Below are positions 1 through 6,695 of a stretch of 46,402 nucleotides of DNA, in pieces. Numbering within the stretch: position 1 is the stretch's first letter; every line of letters begins with the position of its first letter. Under the pieces are notes generated by a model. It did not search any database. It saw only the letters and a program-made list of their open reading frames with translations, and was not told the origin of the DNA. A program made the position numbers and the translations under genes. This DNA is from Nitriliruptoraceae bacterium (GTDB taxonomy: Bacteria; Actinomycetota; Nitriliruptoria; Nitriliruptorales; Nitriliruptoraceae), in assembly GCA_020832455.1 (NCBI GenBank), contig JAFIEQ010000014.1, positions 1-46,402 of the forward strand, written 5' to 3'.

Positions 1-2
1 GG

Positions 3-20
3 CCCCCCCCCCCCCGGGGG
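3..20. repeat. C13-G5 homopolymer tract near window start
   Basis: Thirteen consecutive C are followed by five G, inside a GC-only stretch that runs to about 45. It lies just downstream of fabI (minus strand), the last gene of the fab operon in this window, so the G-run/C-run could fold as part of a terminator. The tract sits at the window edge and long homopolymers are often misread, so its true length is uncertain. Confidence 0.4.
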
Positions 21-78
21 CGGCGCCGGGCCCGCCCCGCGCGACCCCATGCTGGCCGGGCCCGTCGCTCCCGGGTGA

Positions 79-882
79 TCAGTCCTCGGCCGGGGTGACC
101 ACGTCGTCGGGGACGCCGGCGCCGACGGCGTGCACCCCGCCGTCCACGTGCACGATCTCACCGGTGACCGCCGGCATCCAGTCCGACAGCAGCGCGCAGA
201 CGGTCCGAGCGACCGGCTCCGGGTCCCGCAGGTCCCATCCGAGCGGCGCCCGCTCCTGCCAGACCGACTCGAAATCCCCGAACCCGTCGATCGAGCGGGC
301 GGCCATCGTGTGCAGCGGGCCGGCCGCCACGAGGTTGACCCGGATGCCCCGGGGGCCGAGGTCGCGGGCGAGGTAGCGGTTGGCGGACTCGAGCCCGGCC
401 TTGGCGACGCCCATCCAGTCGTAGCCCGGCCACGCGATCTGCGCGTCGAAGTCCAGCCCCACGATCGAGCCCCCGTCGACCGCGAGCAGGTCGGCGAGCG
501 AGCGCCCCAGTGCGGCGTAGGAGTAGGTGGACACGTGCAGTGCGGTGGCCACGTCCTCCCAGGGCGCGTCGAGGAACCCCCCGCCGAGGCACGACGCCGG
601 CGCGAACCCGATCGCGTGCAGGACCCCGTCGAGGCGCCCCCACCGCTCGTCGAGCTGCGCCGCCACGGCGGTGAGGTGCTCGGGCTGGGTGACGTCGAGC
701 TCCAGGATGTCCGGCGTCTCGGGCAGTCGGTCGGCCGCGCGTTGGGTGAGCCGCATCCCGCGGCCGAAACCGGTCAGGACGATCTCCGCACCCTGCTCCT
801 GGGCGACCTTGGCCACGAAGAAGGCGATGGATCGGGGGTCGAGCACCCCGGTGATCAGTAGGCGCTTGCCGTCGAGCAGCAT
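79..882 (-). CDS. fabI: Enoyl-[acyl-carrier-protein] reductase (NADH), InhA/FabI type
   Basis: This 267-residue short-chain reductase should perform the last reduction of each fatty-acid elongation cycle (trans-2-enoyl-ACP to acyl-ACP). The N-terminus LLDGKRLLITGVLDPRSIAF is the FabI/InhA nucleotide-binding form, in which the classical TGxxxGIG is replaced. The active-site triad is visible as F145 (GLDFDA), Y154 and K161 (GYDWMGVAK). AAGPLHTMAARSI is the mobile substrate loop and TGEIVHVDGG closes the fold. Overall it resembles mycobacterial InhA more than enterobacterial FabI. The ATG at 882 aligns with family N-termini; the open frame upstream is only read-through. It starts 2 bp after the acpS stop and is the last fab gene transcribed. 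Confidence 0.95.
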   Translation of the reverse strand: MLLDGKRLLITGVLDPRSIAFFVAKVAQEQGAEIVLTGFGRGMRLTQRAADRLPETPDILELDVTQPEHLTAVAAQLDERWGRLDGVLHAIGFAPASCLGGGFLDAPWEDVATALHVSTYSYAALGRSLADLLAVDGGSIVGLDFDAQIAWPGYDWMGVAKAGLESANRYLARDLGPRGIRVNLVAAGPLHTMAARSIDGFGDFESVWQERAPLGWDLRDPEPVARTVCALLSDWMPAVTGEIVHVDGGVHAVGAGVPDDVVTPAED

Positions 883-884
883 GG

Positions 885-1364
885 TCACTCCGTCTGGGTC
901 GGGGTCGAGGACGAGGGCGGGGCGGGGGTCGAGGTGGCCGCGGGGGTCGAGGTGGCCGCGGGGGTCGAGGTGGCCGCGGGGGTCACCGGTGTCGCGCCGC
1001 CGGGGGCGTGCTCCACCATCCCGGCGACCACGGCCATGGCGATGCCCGCGTCGTGGGACAGCGAGCAGCTCAGCCCGGCGGGCGACCCGCGCAACCACAG
1101 CTCGGGGGCGCCGTCGGGGGCGTTGCGGACCTCCAGCGCGTGGAACGGCAGGCGAAGATCGCGCAGCGCCTTGCGACCGGCCTCCTTGGCCGCGAAGCGG
1201 GCGGCGAGCCGGGCCGCCTCGACGTCCGAGCCCGGCGCGACACCACCCCGGGTCGCATCCGCCAGTTCCGTCGCCGTGAAGACCCGCTCGCGCAGCGCCG
1301 GACGACGCTGCAGCGCTGCGCGGAGGCGTTCGATGTCGACGACGTCGCACCCGGTGACGATCAT
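885..1364 (-). CDS. acpS: Holo-[acyl-carrier-protein] synthase with repetitive tail
   Basis: Transfers 4'-phosphopantetheine from CoA to the serine of ACP. The 159-residue protein begins with TGCDVVDIERL (metal-binding D7) and has the family core FAAKEAGRKAL at 57-67, whose glutamate also binds metal, followed by the SLSHD strand near 101-105. The enzyme core ends near residue 122; typical AcpS proteins are about 120-130 residues. The remainder is a Thr/Ser/Pro/Ala-rich tail encoded by an 18-bp tandem repeat. The ATG overlaps the plsC stop (TGATG), so translation is probably coupled. Its place beside acpP and fabI fits its role in activating ACP. Confidence 0.93.
   Translation of the reverse strand: MIVTGCDVVDIERLRAALQRRPALRERVFTATELADATRGGVAPGSDVEAARLAARFAAKEAGRKALRDLRLPFHALEVRNAPDGAPELWLRGSPAGLSCSLSHDAGIAMAVVAGMVEHAPGGATPVTPAATSTPAATSTPAATSTPAPPSSSTPTQTE
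924..984. repeat. In-frame 18-bp tandem repeat in acpS tail
   Basis: Three perfect copies of an 18-base unit (GGGGGTCGAGGTGGCCGC on the plus strand, at 924-941, 942-959 and 960-977) are followed by a 7-base partial copy. On the minus strand they encode repeated Ala-Thr-Ser-Thr-Pro-Ala at the C-terminus of AcpS. Because the unit is a multiple of three, copy number can change without breaking the frame. Confidence 0.9.
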
Positions 1365-2098
1365 CAGTAGAAGCCCGGCTGGGGGGCGGCATCGCCGCCG
1401 TGCGGCGGCGCGAAGGTGTCGGCCATCCCGACGTCGGCCAGCTCCGCGAGCTGCTCCTGCAGGACGAGGTTGAACCGGCGACGGTCCTTGGGCGTGTCCT
1501 GCGGCGGGGCCAACGCCGGCCTGAACCGCACCACGACCTTGCCGCCGAACGGCCGCGGGCGGCCGTCGATGGGCCACACGTCCTCGATGCCGAGCGCGGT
1601 CGCGGGCACGACGGGGACCTGCTGCTCGGCTGCGAGCCGGGCCACCCCGGACCGCAGCCGATGGACCCGTCCGTCGCGGCTGCGGGAGCCCTCCGGGTAG
1701 ACCGCGATGCACGCACCCTCCGCGAGCAGCACCCGGATGACGTCCAGCGCCGAGGCATCCGCCTCCCCGCGGCGCAGCGGGATCATGCCCAGCTGCGGCA
1801 GTCGGGGCCCGAGGACCGGCCAGCTCGTCAGCTTGACGTCACCGAGGAAGTGCACCGGTCGGGCGATCGCCGCCGCGATCGCCATCGAGTCGCCGTGGGA
1901 GCGGTGGGTGGAGGCGATCAGCGCCGGGCCGTCGGCCGGGACGTGCTCGACGCCGTCGGCCTCCAGACGCATCCAGGCCCGCAGGGTCGGACCGAGCGTG
2001 CGACGCAGCACGGAGCGCTCGCCGGGCACGACGGCCACGTCCGCGGGGAGGTCGGGTCCCGTCCCGGTCGGCCCGTCCGACGCGGCGTCACCGGTCAC
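1364..2098 (-). CDS. plsC: 1-acyl-sn-glycerol-3-phosphate acyltransferase (PlsC family)
   Basis: A 244-residue lysophospholipid acyltransferase expected to add the second acyl chain to lysophosphatidate at the membrane. The catalytic HX4D motif is HRSHGD (H65, D70). The acyl-acceptor motif YPEGSRSRDG has E136, and the later RLRSGVARLA and VPVVPA stretches are typical of the family. A roughly 25-residue N-terminal extension rich in Gly, Asp and Pro precedes the domain. The gene sits between fabF and acpS with a 4-bp overlap with fabF, so acyl-chain synthesis and phosphatidic acid formation are co-expressed. It is distinct from the two acyltransferases at 22.7-24.3 kb. Confidence 0.88.
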   Translation of the reverse strand: MTGDAASDGPTGTGPDLPADVAVVPGERSVLRRTLGPTLRAWMRLEADGVEHVPADGPALIASTHRSHGDSMAIAAAIARPVHFLGDVKLTSWPVLGPRLPQLGMIPLRRGEADASALDVIRVLLAEGACIAVYPEGSRSRDGRVHRLRSGVARLAAEQQVPVVPATALGIEDVWPIDGRPRPFGGKVVVRFRPALAPPQDTPKDRRRFNLVLQEQLAELADVGMADTFAPPHGGDAAPQPGFY

Positions 2099-3342
2099 GC
2101 GGGGAGGAACACCAACGCGGCGTTCTGGCCGCCGAAGCCCATCGAGGTCGACAGCACGGCCTGCAAGTGGACCTCACGCGCCTCACCGGACACGACATCG
2201 AGGTCGATCTCCGGGTCCTGGTTGACCAGGTTCGCGGTGGGCGGGATCAGCCCGTGGCGCAGCGCCTGGATCGCGAAGATGGACTCGATCGCCCCCGCGG
2301 CACCCAGGGTGTGGCCGGTGACCCCCTTGGTGGAGGTGACCACGATGCCGTCGGTGTAGGCACCGAAGACGGTCCGCAGCGCCTTGGACTCCGCGGCGTC
2401 GTTGAGCGGCGTCGAGGTGCCGTGGGCGTTGAGGTGACCGATGTCACCGAGCGCGAGCCCGGAGTCCTCGACCGCCCGGCGGATCGCGAGCACGGCGCCA
2501 CCACCGTCGTCGGGCGGTGCGGTGGCGTGGAACGCGTCCGCCGACGCGCCGGCGCCGGCGACGGTCGCGTACCTCGTCGCGCCCCGTGCCGCCGCGTGCT
2601 CGGCGGACTCGAGCACGACGATCCCCGCTGCCTCGCCGATGACGAACCCGTCCCGGTCCACGTCGAACGGTCGCGACGCGGTGGCCGGATCGGGGTTCTT
2701 GGTCAGCGCGCCCATCTGCGCGAAGGCGCTGACCGACAGGCCGGTGATCCCGGCCTCGACCCCGCCGGCGATGAAGACGTCCGCGGCCCCGGACCGGATC
2801 ATGTCCCGGCCGAGGTGGATCGCGGACGCCCCGGCGGCGCACGCGGTGTTCACGGTCATGTTCGGACCGCGTGCGTGGGAGCGGATCGCGATCGTGCCGG
2901 CTGCGGTGTTCGACAGCATCTTCGGCACGAACATGGGGCTGGTGCGCTTGGGCCCCTTCTCGAGGTAGTTCGGGTACTCCGAGGCCCAGGTCTCCGCACC
3001 ACCGATCCCCGAGCCGATCATGACCCCGACGCGATCGGGGTCGGCGTGGACGATGGTCTCCTCGTCGCCGTCGGTCAGGCCCGCGTGGTGCAGGGCCTCA
3101 CGCGCGGCGATGCAGGCCAGGTGGGTGAACCGGTCGAGGCGCCGCGAGGAGCCCCGACCGAGTTCGGCGTCCGGGTCGAAGTCCGGGACGCGGCACGCGA
3201 GCGTGACCGGGGTCCCCATCTCCGTGAGCTTGGGGTCCACGGCTGCGCCGGTGCGCCCCGACAGGACCCCGTTCCAGGCGTCGTCGAGCCCGCGCCCGGC
3301 CGGGCTGATGATGCCGAGTCCGGTGACGACGACCTGGGTCAT
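2095..3342 (-). CDS. fabF: 3-oxoacyl-[acyl-carrier-protein] synthase II
   Basis: A 415-residue elongating ketosynthase that condenses malonyl-ACP with acyl-ACP. The Cys-His-His triad is present: C168 in VNTACAAGASA, H307 in NAHGTSTPLND and H344 in STKGVTGHTLGAAG. The length is normal for FabF/KasA. The Cys-His-His layout separates it from FabH, which uses Cys-His-Asn. Its ATG overlaps the acpP stop by 4 bp and its stop overlaps the plsC start by 4 bp, so it is embedded in one polycistron. Actinobacterial relatives of this type (KasA/KasB) can extend long chains; chain-length preference cannot be read from the sequence. Confidence 0.95.
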   Translation of the reverse strand: MTQVVVTGLGIISPAGRGLDDAWNGVLSGRTGAAVDPKLTEMGTPVTLACRVPDFDPDAELGRGSSRRLDRFTHLACIAAREALHHAGLTDGDEETIVHADPDRVGVMIGSGIGGAETWASEYPNYLEKGPKRTSPMFVPKMLSNTAAGTIAIRSHARGPNMTVNTACAAGASAIHLGRDMIRSGAADVFIAGGVEAGITGLSVSAFAQMGALTKNPDPATASRPFDVDRDGFVIGEAAGIVVLESAEHAAARGATRYATVAGAGASADAFHATAPPDDGGGAVLAIRRAVEDSGLALGDIGHLNAHGTSTPLNDAAESKALRTVFGAYTDGIVVTSTKGVTGHTLGAAGAIESIFAIQALRHGLIPPTANLVNQDPEIDLDVVSGEAREVHLQAVLSTSMGFGGQNAALVFLPA

Positions 3343-3575
3343 CCCTGCTTCTCCTCCACCTTGGCGATCGCGTCGCCGACGCTGCGCACGTCCTCGAGCT
3401 CCTCGTCCTCGAGCTTGACGCCGGTCTTCTCCTCGAGGACGAGGGTCAGCTCGACGACGTCGAGGGAGTCCAGGCCGAGCGCCTCGAAGGTGGCGTCCTT
3501 GGTGATGTCGTCCTCGGGGACGCCGAACTCCTCGCTGAGGATCGCCTTGAACGTGCCGAGCAGATCGTCACTCAC
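3339..3575 (-). CDS. acpP: Acyl carrier protein
   Basis: A 78-residue, strongly acidic four-helix carrier protein. The phosphopantetheine attachment serine is S37 in LGLDSLDVVEL, followed by the acidic recognition helix II. The start is GTG at 3575, preceded by AAGGA about 7 bases upstream. It overlaps fabF by 4 bp but is separated from the upstream fabG by 110 bases containing two stem-loops, an unusual break in an otherwise tightly packed operon. This may allow separate expression or mRNA processing, since ACP is normally needed at far higher level than the enzymes. Confidence 0.96.
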   Translation of the reverse strand: MSDDLLGTFKAILSEEFGVPEDDITKDATFEALGLDSLDVVELTLVLEEKTGVKLEDEELEDVRSVGDAIAKVEEKQG

Positions 3576-3597
3576 GGATCATCCTTTTCGCTGGTGA

Positions 3598-3654
3598 CCC
3601 ACCGTGGATGCGGTGGGGTCTTGGGGGGAGACGCCGGCCGGAGGGCTCGGCGTC
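3598..3654 (-). promoter_or_regulatory. Paired stem-loops in the fabG-acpP gap
   Basis: Two short perfect inverted repeats lie upstream of acpP. One is CCCACCG (3598-3604) with CGGTGGG (3611-3617) and a 6-base loop; the other is GACGCCG (3630-3636) with CGGCGTC (3648-3654). The first hairpin ends about 22 bases before the acpP GTG. There is no T-run on the minus strand, so neither looks like a strong intrinsic terminator. They may be mRNA-stabilising or processing structures. Confidence 0.4.
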
Positions 3655-3685
3655 CGGGTCGTGGTCGGTGGTCCTGCTGCAGAAC

Positions 3686-4411
3686 CTAGATGCCCGCGCC
3701 GCCGTCGACCGGCAGGACGGTCCCGGTCGTGGAACCGGCGGCCTCCGACGCGAGGTAGGCGATCGCGCCGGCGACCTCCTCGGCCTCCACGGCACGGCCC
3801 GTCGGCGCCATGTCGAGCAACGCCGCGCGAGCATCCTCGCCCAACGCGTCGGTCATGGCGGTGGCGACGAAGCCGGGCGCGACGACGTTGGCGGTGATGC
3901 CCTTGCGCGCGACCTCGCGCGCCAGGGACTTCGTGAAGCCGATCAACCCGGCCTTGGAGGCCGCGTAGGCCGTCTGGCCGGCGTTGCCGCGCAACGCCAC
4001 GATGGAGGCGACGCTGACGATACGACCGAACCGGGCACGCAGCATCGGGCGCAGCGCGGCCCGCGACAGCAGGTAGGCGCCTCGCAGGTTGACCTCGATC
4101 GTGCGATCGAACCGCGCCGGGTCGAGCCGCATGAGCAGGTCGTCGTCGGCGACGCCGGCGTTGTTGACGATCGCGCCCAGCGTGCCGAGCTCCCCCGCCC
4201 GCGCCACCGCGGCGGTGACCGAGGCCTCGTCGGTGACGTCGAGGTGGATCGGCTCCGCATCGCCCGGTGCGTCCTCGGCCACGCGCGCCGCGGCCTCGGC
4301 GTTGCCGCCGTAGCCGACCAGCACGTGGTAGCCACCGGCGGACAGGGCGTGGCAGGTCGCCGCGCCGATGCCGCCGCTGCCGCCGCTGACGATCGCGATC
4401 CGGGTGGTCAT
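3686..4411 (-). CDS. fabG: 3-oxoacyl-[acyl-carrier-protein] reductase
   Basis: A 241-residue NADPH-dependent short-chain dehydrogenase reducing 3-ketoacyl-ACP. It has the Rossmann motif GGSGGIG (10-16), the NNAG motif near 83-86, catalytic S136 in VSVASI, and Y149 and K153 in AYAASKAG. The C-terminal AYLASEAAG...VLPVDGG is the usual tetramer-interface end. The ATG at 4411 overlaps the fabH stop by 4 bp; the longer open frame upstream is an artefact of reading through fabH. It lies between fabH and acpP, the standard order for a fab cluster. Confidence 0.95.
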   Translation of the reverse strand: MTTRIAIVSGGSGGIGAATCHALSAGGYHVLVGYGGNAEAAARVAEDAPGDAEPIHLDVTDEASVTAAVARAGELGTLGAIVNNAGVADDDLLMRLDPARFDRTIEVNLRGAYLLSRAALRPMLRARFGRIVSVASIVALRGNAGQTAYAASKAGLIGFTKSLAREVARKGITANVVAPGFVATAMTDALGEDARAALLDMAPTGRAVEAEEVAGAIAYLASEAAGSTTGTVLPVDGGAGI

Positions 4412-5463
4412 GCCGTCTCCGTGGTCGGGTCCTGCTGGTCGGCCGCCGCCGTCCCGGACGGGTGCCAGCGCACCAGCGTGGAACCCCAGGTGAGCCCTGC
4501 ACCGAACGCGGTCAACAGCACGGTGTCGCCCGGCGTCAGCCGCCCGGCATCGCGCGCGTCGGCGAGCGCGAGCGGCACGGACGCGGCCGAGGTGTTGCCG
4601 TGCTGATCGACGGTGACGTGGGTGCGCTCCTCGGCCATGCCGAGCCGGCCGCGGACGGCCTCGAGGATGCGCAGGTTCGCCTGGTGGCCGACGAACAGAT
4701 CGACGTCGTCGACGTCGAGTCCGGCCCGTTCGAGCACCAGCTTCGAGGAGGCGGTCATCCGGGCGACGGCGTTGCGGTAGACGTCGCCGCCGCGCATCGT
4801 CAGGAAGTGCGAGCGGTCCTCGAGCACCTCCGGGCTGACCGGCGTGCGGGTACCGCCGGTGCAGGTCCACAGCATCGAGGGATCCTGCCCGTCGGCGCCG
4901 AGGTCGAACGGACCGATCGCGCCCTGTTCGTCGGGCACGAGCACCGCGGCACCGGCGCCGTCGCCGAACAGGACCGCGACGCTGCGGTCGGTCGGATCGA
5001 CGATCCGCGTCAGCGCCTCCGCCCCGATCACGAGCACGACGTCGTCCCCGGTCGCGACCATGGCGGTCCCCACCCGCAGGCCGTAGAGGAACCCGCTGCA
5101 GGCCGCGTTGACGTCGAACGCGCCGGCCTCCGTGCCCAGCGCCGCGGCCACGATCGGCGCGGTCCCGGGCACGGTGTGGTCCGGGGTCGTGGTGGCCACG
5201 ATGATGGTGGAGACGTCCGCGGCGGTGAGGCCCGCGTCGGCGAGCGCCGCCTCGCCGGCGGCGATGGCCAGGTCGGAGGTCGCCTGCTCGGGCGCGACGA
5301 CGTGACGCTGCCGGATACCGGTCCGTGTCCGGATCCACTCGTCGTTGGTGTCGAGGACCTGTGCGAGGTCGTCGTTGGTGACGACGCGGTCCGGCAGGTA
5401 GGACCCGATCCCCGCGATGCGGGCGGGGACGGTGGCACGCCACGGGGTGGCGGCTGCGGTCAT
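4408..5463 (-). CDS. fabH: 3-oxoacyl-[acyl-carrier-protein] synthase III
   Basis: A 351-residue initiating ketosynthase that condenses an acyl-CoA primer with malonyl-ACP. The Cys-His-Asn triad typical of KAS III is present: C122 in NAACSGFLYG, H260 in FVGHQANLRIL and N290 in QHGNTSAAS. The N-terminal AGIGSYLPDRVVTN and TNDEWIRTRTGI are family signatures. Both ends carry short extensions, including a roughly 15-residue tail. Primer choice (branched or straight acyl-CoA) cannot be settled by reading. The gap to fabD is 105 bases without an obvious gene. Confidence 0.95.
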   Translation of the reverse strand: MTAAATPWRATVPARIAGIGSYLPDRVVTNDDLAQVLDTNDEWIRTRTGIRQRHVVAPEQATSDLAIAAGEAALADAGLTAADVSTIIVATTTPDHTVPGTAPIVAAALGTEAGAFDVNAACSGFLYGLRVGTAMVATGDDVVLVIGAEALTRIVDPTDRSVAVLFGDGAGAAVLVPDEQGAIGPFDLGADGQDPSMLWTCTGGTRTPVSPEVLEDRSHFLTMRGGDVYRNAVARMTASSKLVLERAGLDVDDVDLFVGHQANLRILEAVRGRLGMAEERTHVTVDQHGNTSAASVPLALADARDAGRLTPGDTVLLTAFGAGLTWGSTLVRWHPSGTAAADQQDPTTETA

Positions 5464-5568
5464 GACGGCTCCTGGGTCACCGGGGGTCGCCGGACGGTCG
5501 GGAACGGCGAGTCGAACGGGGTCGGATACGGGTGGGGCGGGCGCGGACGGACCGCGCCAGCGGGGCGT

Positions 5569-6474
5569 TCAGGCCAACGCGGCGAGCGCGGCGTCGAGGT
5601 CGTCCGGCGACTCGACGGTGATGCGGGTCACGTCGGGGATCGTGCGCTTCGCGAGCCCGGTCAACACCTTGCCAGGTCCGACCTCCACGAGGTGGGTGAC
5701 GCCCGCGGCCGCGAGCGCCTCCTGGACCTCACGCCACCGTACGGGCGCGAGCATGCCGTCGACCAGACCGTCGGCGACCTCCGACGCGGTGTGCGCGGCA
5801 CGGGCGGATGCACCGGCGATGAGCGGGATCCCCGGGTCGTCGAGCTCCATCGCGTCCAGCGCCTCGCGCACGGCGTCGACCGCCGGCGCCATGGCCGGCG
5901 AGTGGAACGCTCCCTCGACCGTCAGGGGCACGGCCCGTCCCCCGGCGTCGCGCGCCGCGTCGGTCACGGCCGTGACGGCCTCGGGCGTGCCGGCGACGAC
6001 CACCTGGCCGGGCGCGTTGTCGTTGGCGACGACGAGGTCTTCGATGCCCTCGACCAGCACCTGCACCGCGTCCGGGGAGAGCTTGACCACCGCCGCCATG
6101 GTCCCGGGGTTCGCCGCACACGCGCCGGCCATGGCCAGCCCCCGGGTCGCGACCAAGCGGGAGCCGGAGCGCACGTCGGTGACGCCGGCCGCGATCGCCG
6201 CGGTGTACTCCCCGAGCGAGTGCCCGGCGACGAGGTCCGGGGTCACGCCCGCATCGAGCAGGGCCCGCCAGGCCACCAACGAGGCCGCCATGATGGCGGG
6301 CTGGGCGTCGGCCGTCCGGCTGCCGGTGTCCTGCGCCGCGTCGAGATCGCGCACGGACCGGGCGATGCCCTCGTCGATCGTGGACAGGATGTCGGCCGCG
6401 GGGTGGCCGTCCCAGGCGTCCAACGCCCCCGGGCGGTGGGACCCCTGGCCAGGGAAGACGAACGCGACGGTCAC
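5569..6474 (-). CDS. fabD: Malonyl-CoA-[acyl-carrier-protein] transacylase
   Basis: A 301-residue transferase that loads malonate from malonyl-CoA onto ACP. The nucleophile is S86 in VAGHSLGEYTA, the partner histidine is H191 in VEGAFHSPAM, and VEVGPGKVLTGL near the C-terminus completes the fold. I chose GTG at 6474, giving VTVAFVFPGQGS, because the family starts right before the FVFPGQG strand and GGAAAG lies 7 bases upstream; the frame stays open further upstream to an ATG at 6642. It is the first gene of the fab operon and faces kynU across a 221-base region holding a palindrome. Confidence 0.94.
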   Translation of the reverse strand: MTVAFVFPGQGSHRPGALDAWDGHPAADILSTIDEGIARSVRDLDAAQDTGSRTADAQPAIMAASLVAWRALLDAGVTPDLVAGHSLGEYTAAIAAGVTDVRSGSRLVATRGLAMAGACAANPGTMAAVVKLSPDAVQVLVEGIEDLVVANDNAPGQVVVAGTPEAVTAVTDAARDAGGRAVPLTVEGAFHSPAMAPAVDAVREALDAMELDDPGIPLIAGASARAAHTASEVADGLVDGMLAPVRWREVQEALAAAGVTHLVEVGPGKVLTGLAKRTIPDVTRITVESPDDLDAALAALA

Positions 6475-6580
6475 GGGACGCTTTCCGGTCGGGAACGACG
6501 TGGGGCGACGGGCGGTGCGCGGCGGGACAGGGCCGCGCGGACCCGGCGCCGGGTGGGGCGACTGACCCCCGCGGGCCGAA

Positions 6581-6610
6581 GTTGACACCGACGTCAGTAT
6601 CGATGTCAAC
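6581..6610. promoter_or_regulatory. Candidate operator/promoter between fabD and kynU
   Basis: An imperfect 30-base palindrome with 11-base half-sites GTTGACACCGA and TCGATGTCAAC (one mismatch) around an 8-base centre. Each half contains TTGACA (the right half in reverse complement), the -35 consensus, pointing in both directions, so it could be a promoter element for either gene as well as a repressor site. It lies 107 bases before fabD and 86 before kynU. The size and symmetry resemble TetR- or GntR-type operators; which protein binds is unknown and none is encoded next to it. Confidence 0.5.
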
Positions 6611-6695
6611 CCGACGCGGTGCGAACCCTCGACCCCGTCCATCCGGCCGCCGCTAGCGTCGGCACCCCCGCAGCGACCGAACAGCAGGAGACGCC

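Noticed and set aside
130-861. Long plus-strand open frames across the fabI/acpS region
   Set aside because: They are antisense shadows of GC-rich minus-strand genes, with Arg/Pro/Gly-rich translations and no family motifs.
924-984. CRISPR array
   Set aside because: The 18-bp units are directly adjacent without spacers and lie in frame within acpS.
3686-5443. A single 585-codon fabG-fabH fusion
   Set aside because: Only the last 241 codons are FabG; the upstream part is an out-of-frame reading of fabH, which has its own intact frame with a 4-bp overlap.
4462-6585. A 707-codon plus-strand open frame opposite fabH and fabD
   Set aside because: The translation is low-complexity Gly/Arg/Asp, while the opposite strand has clear FabH and FabD active sites; the long frame results from high GC content.
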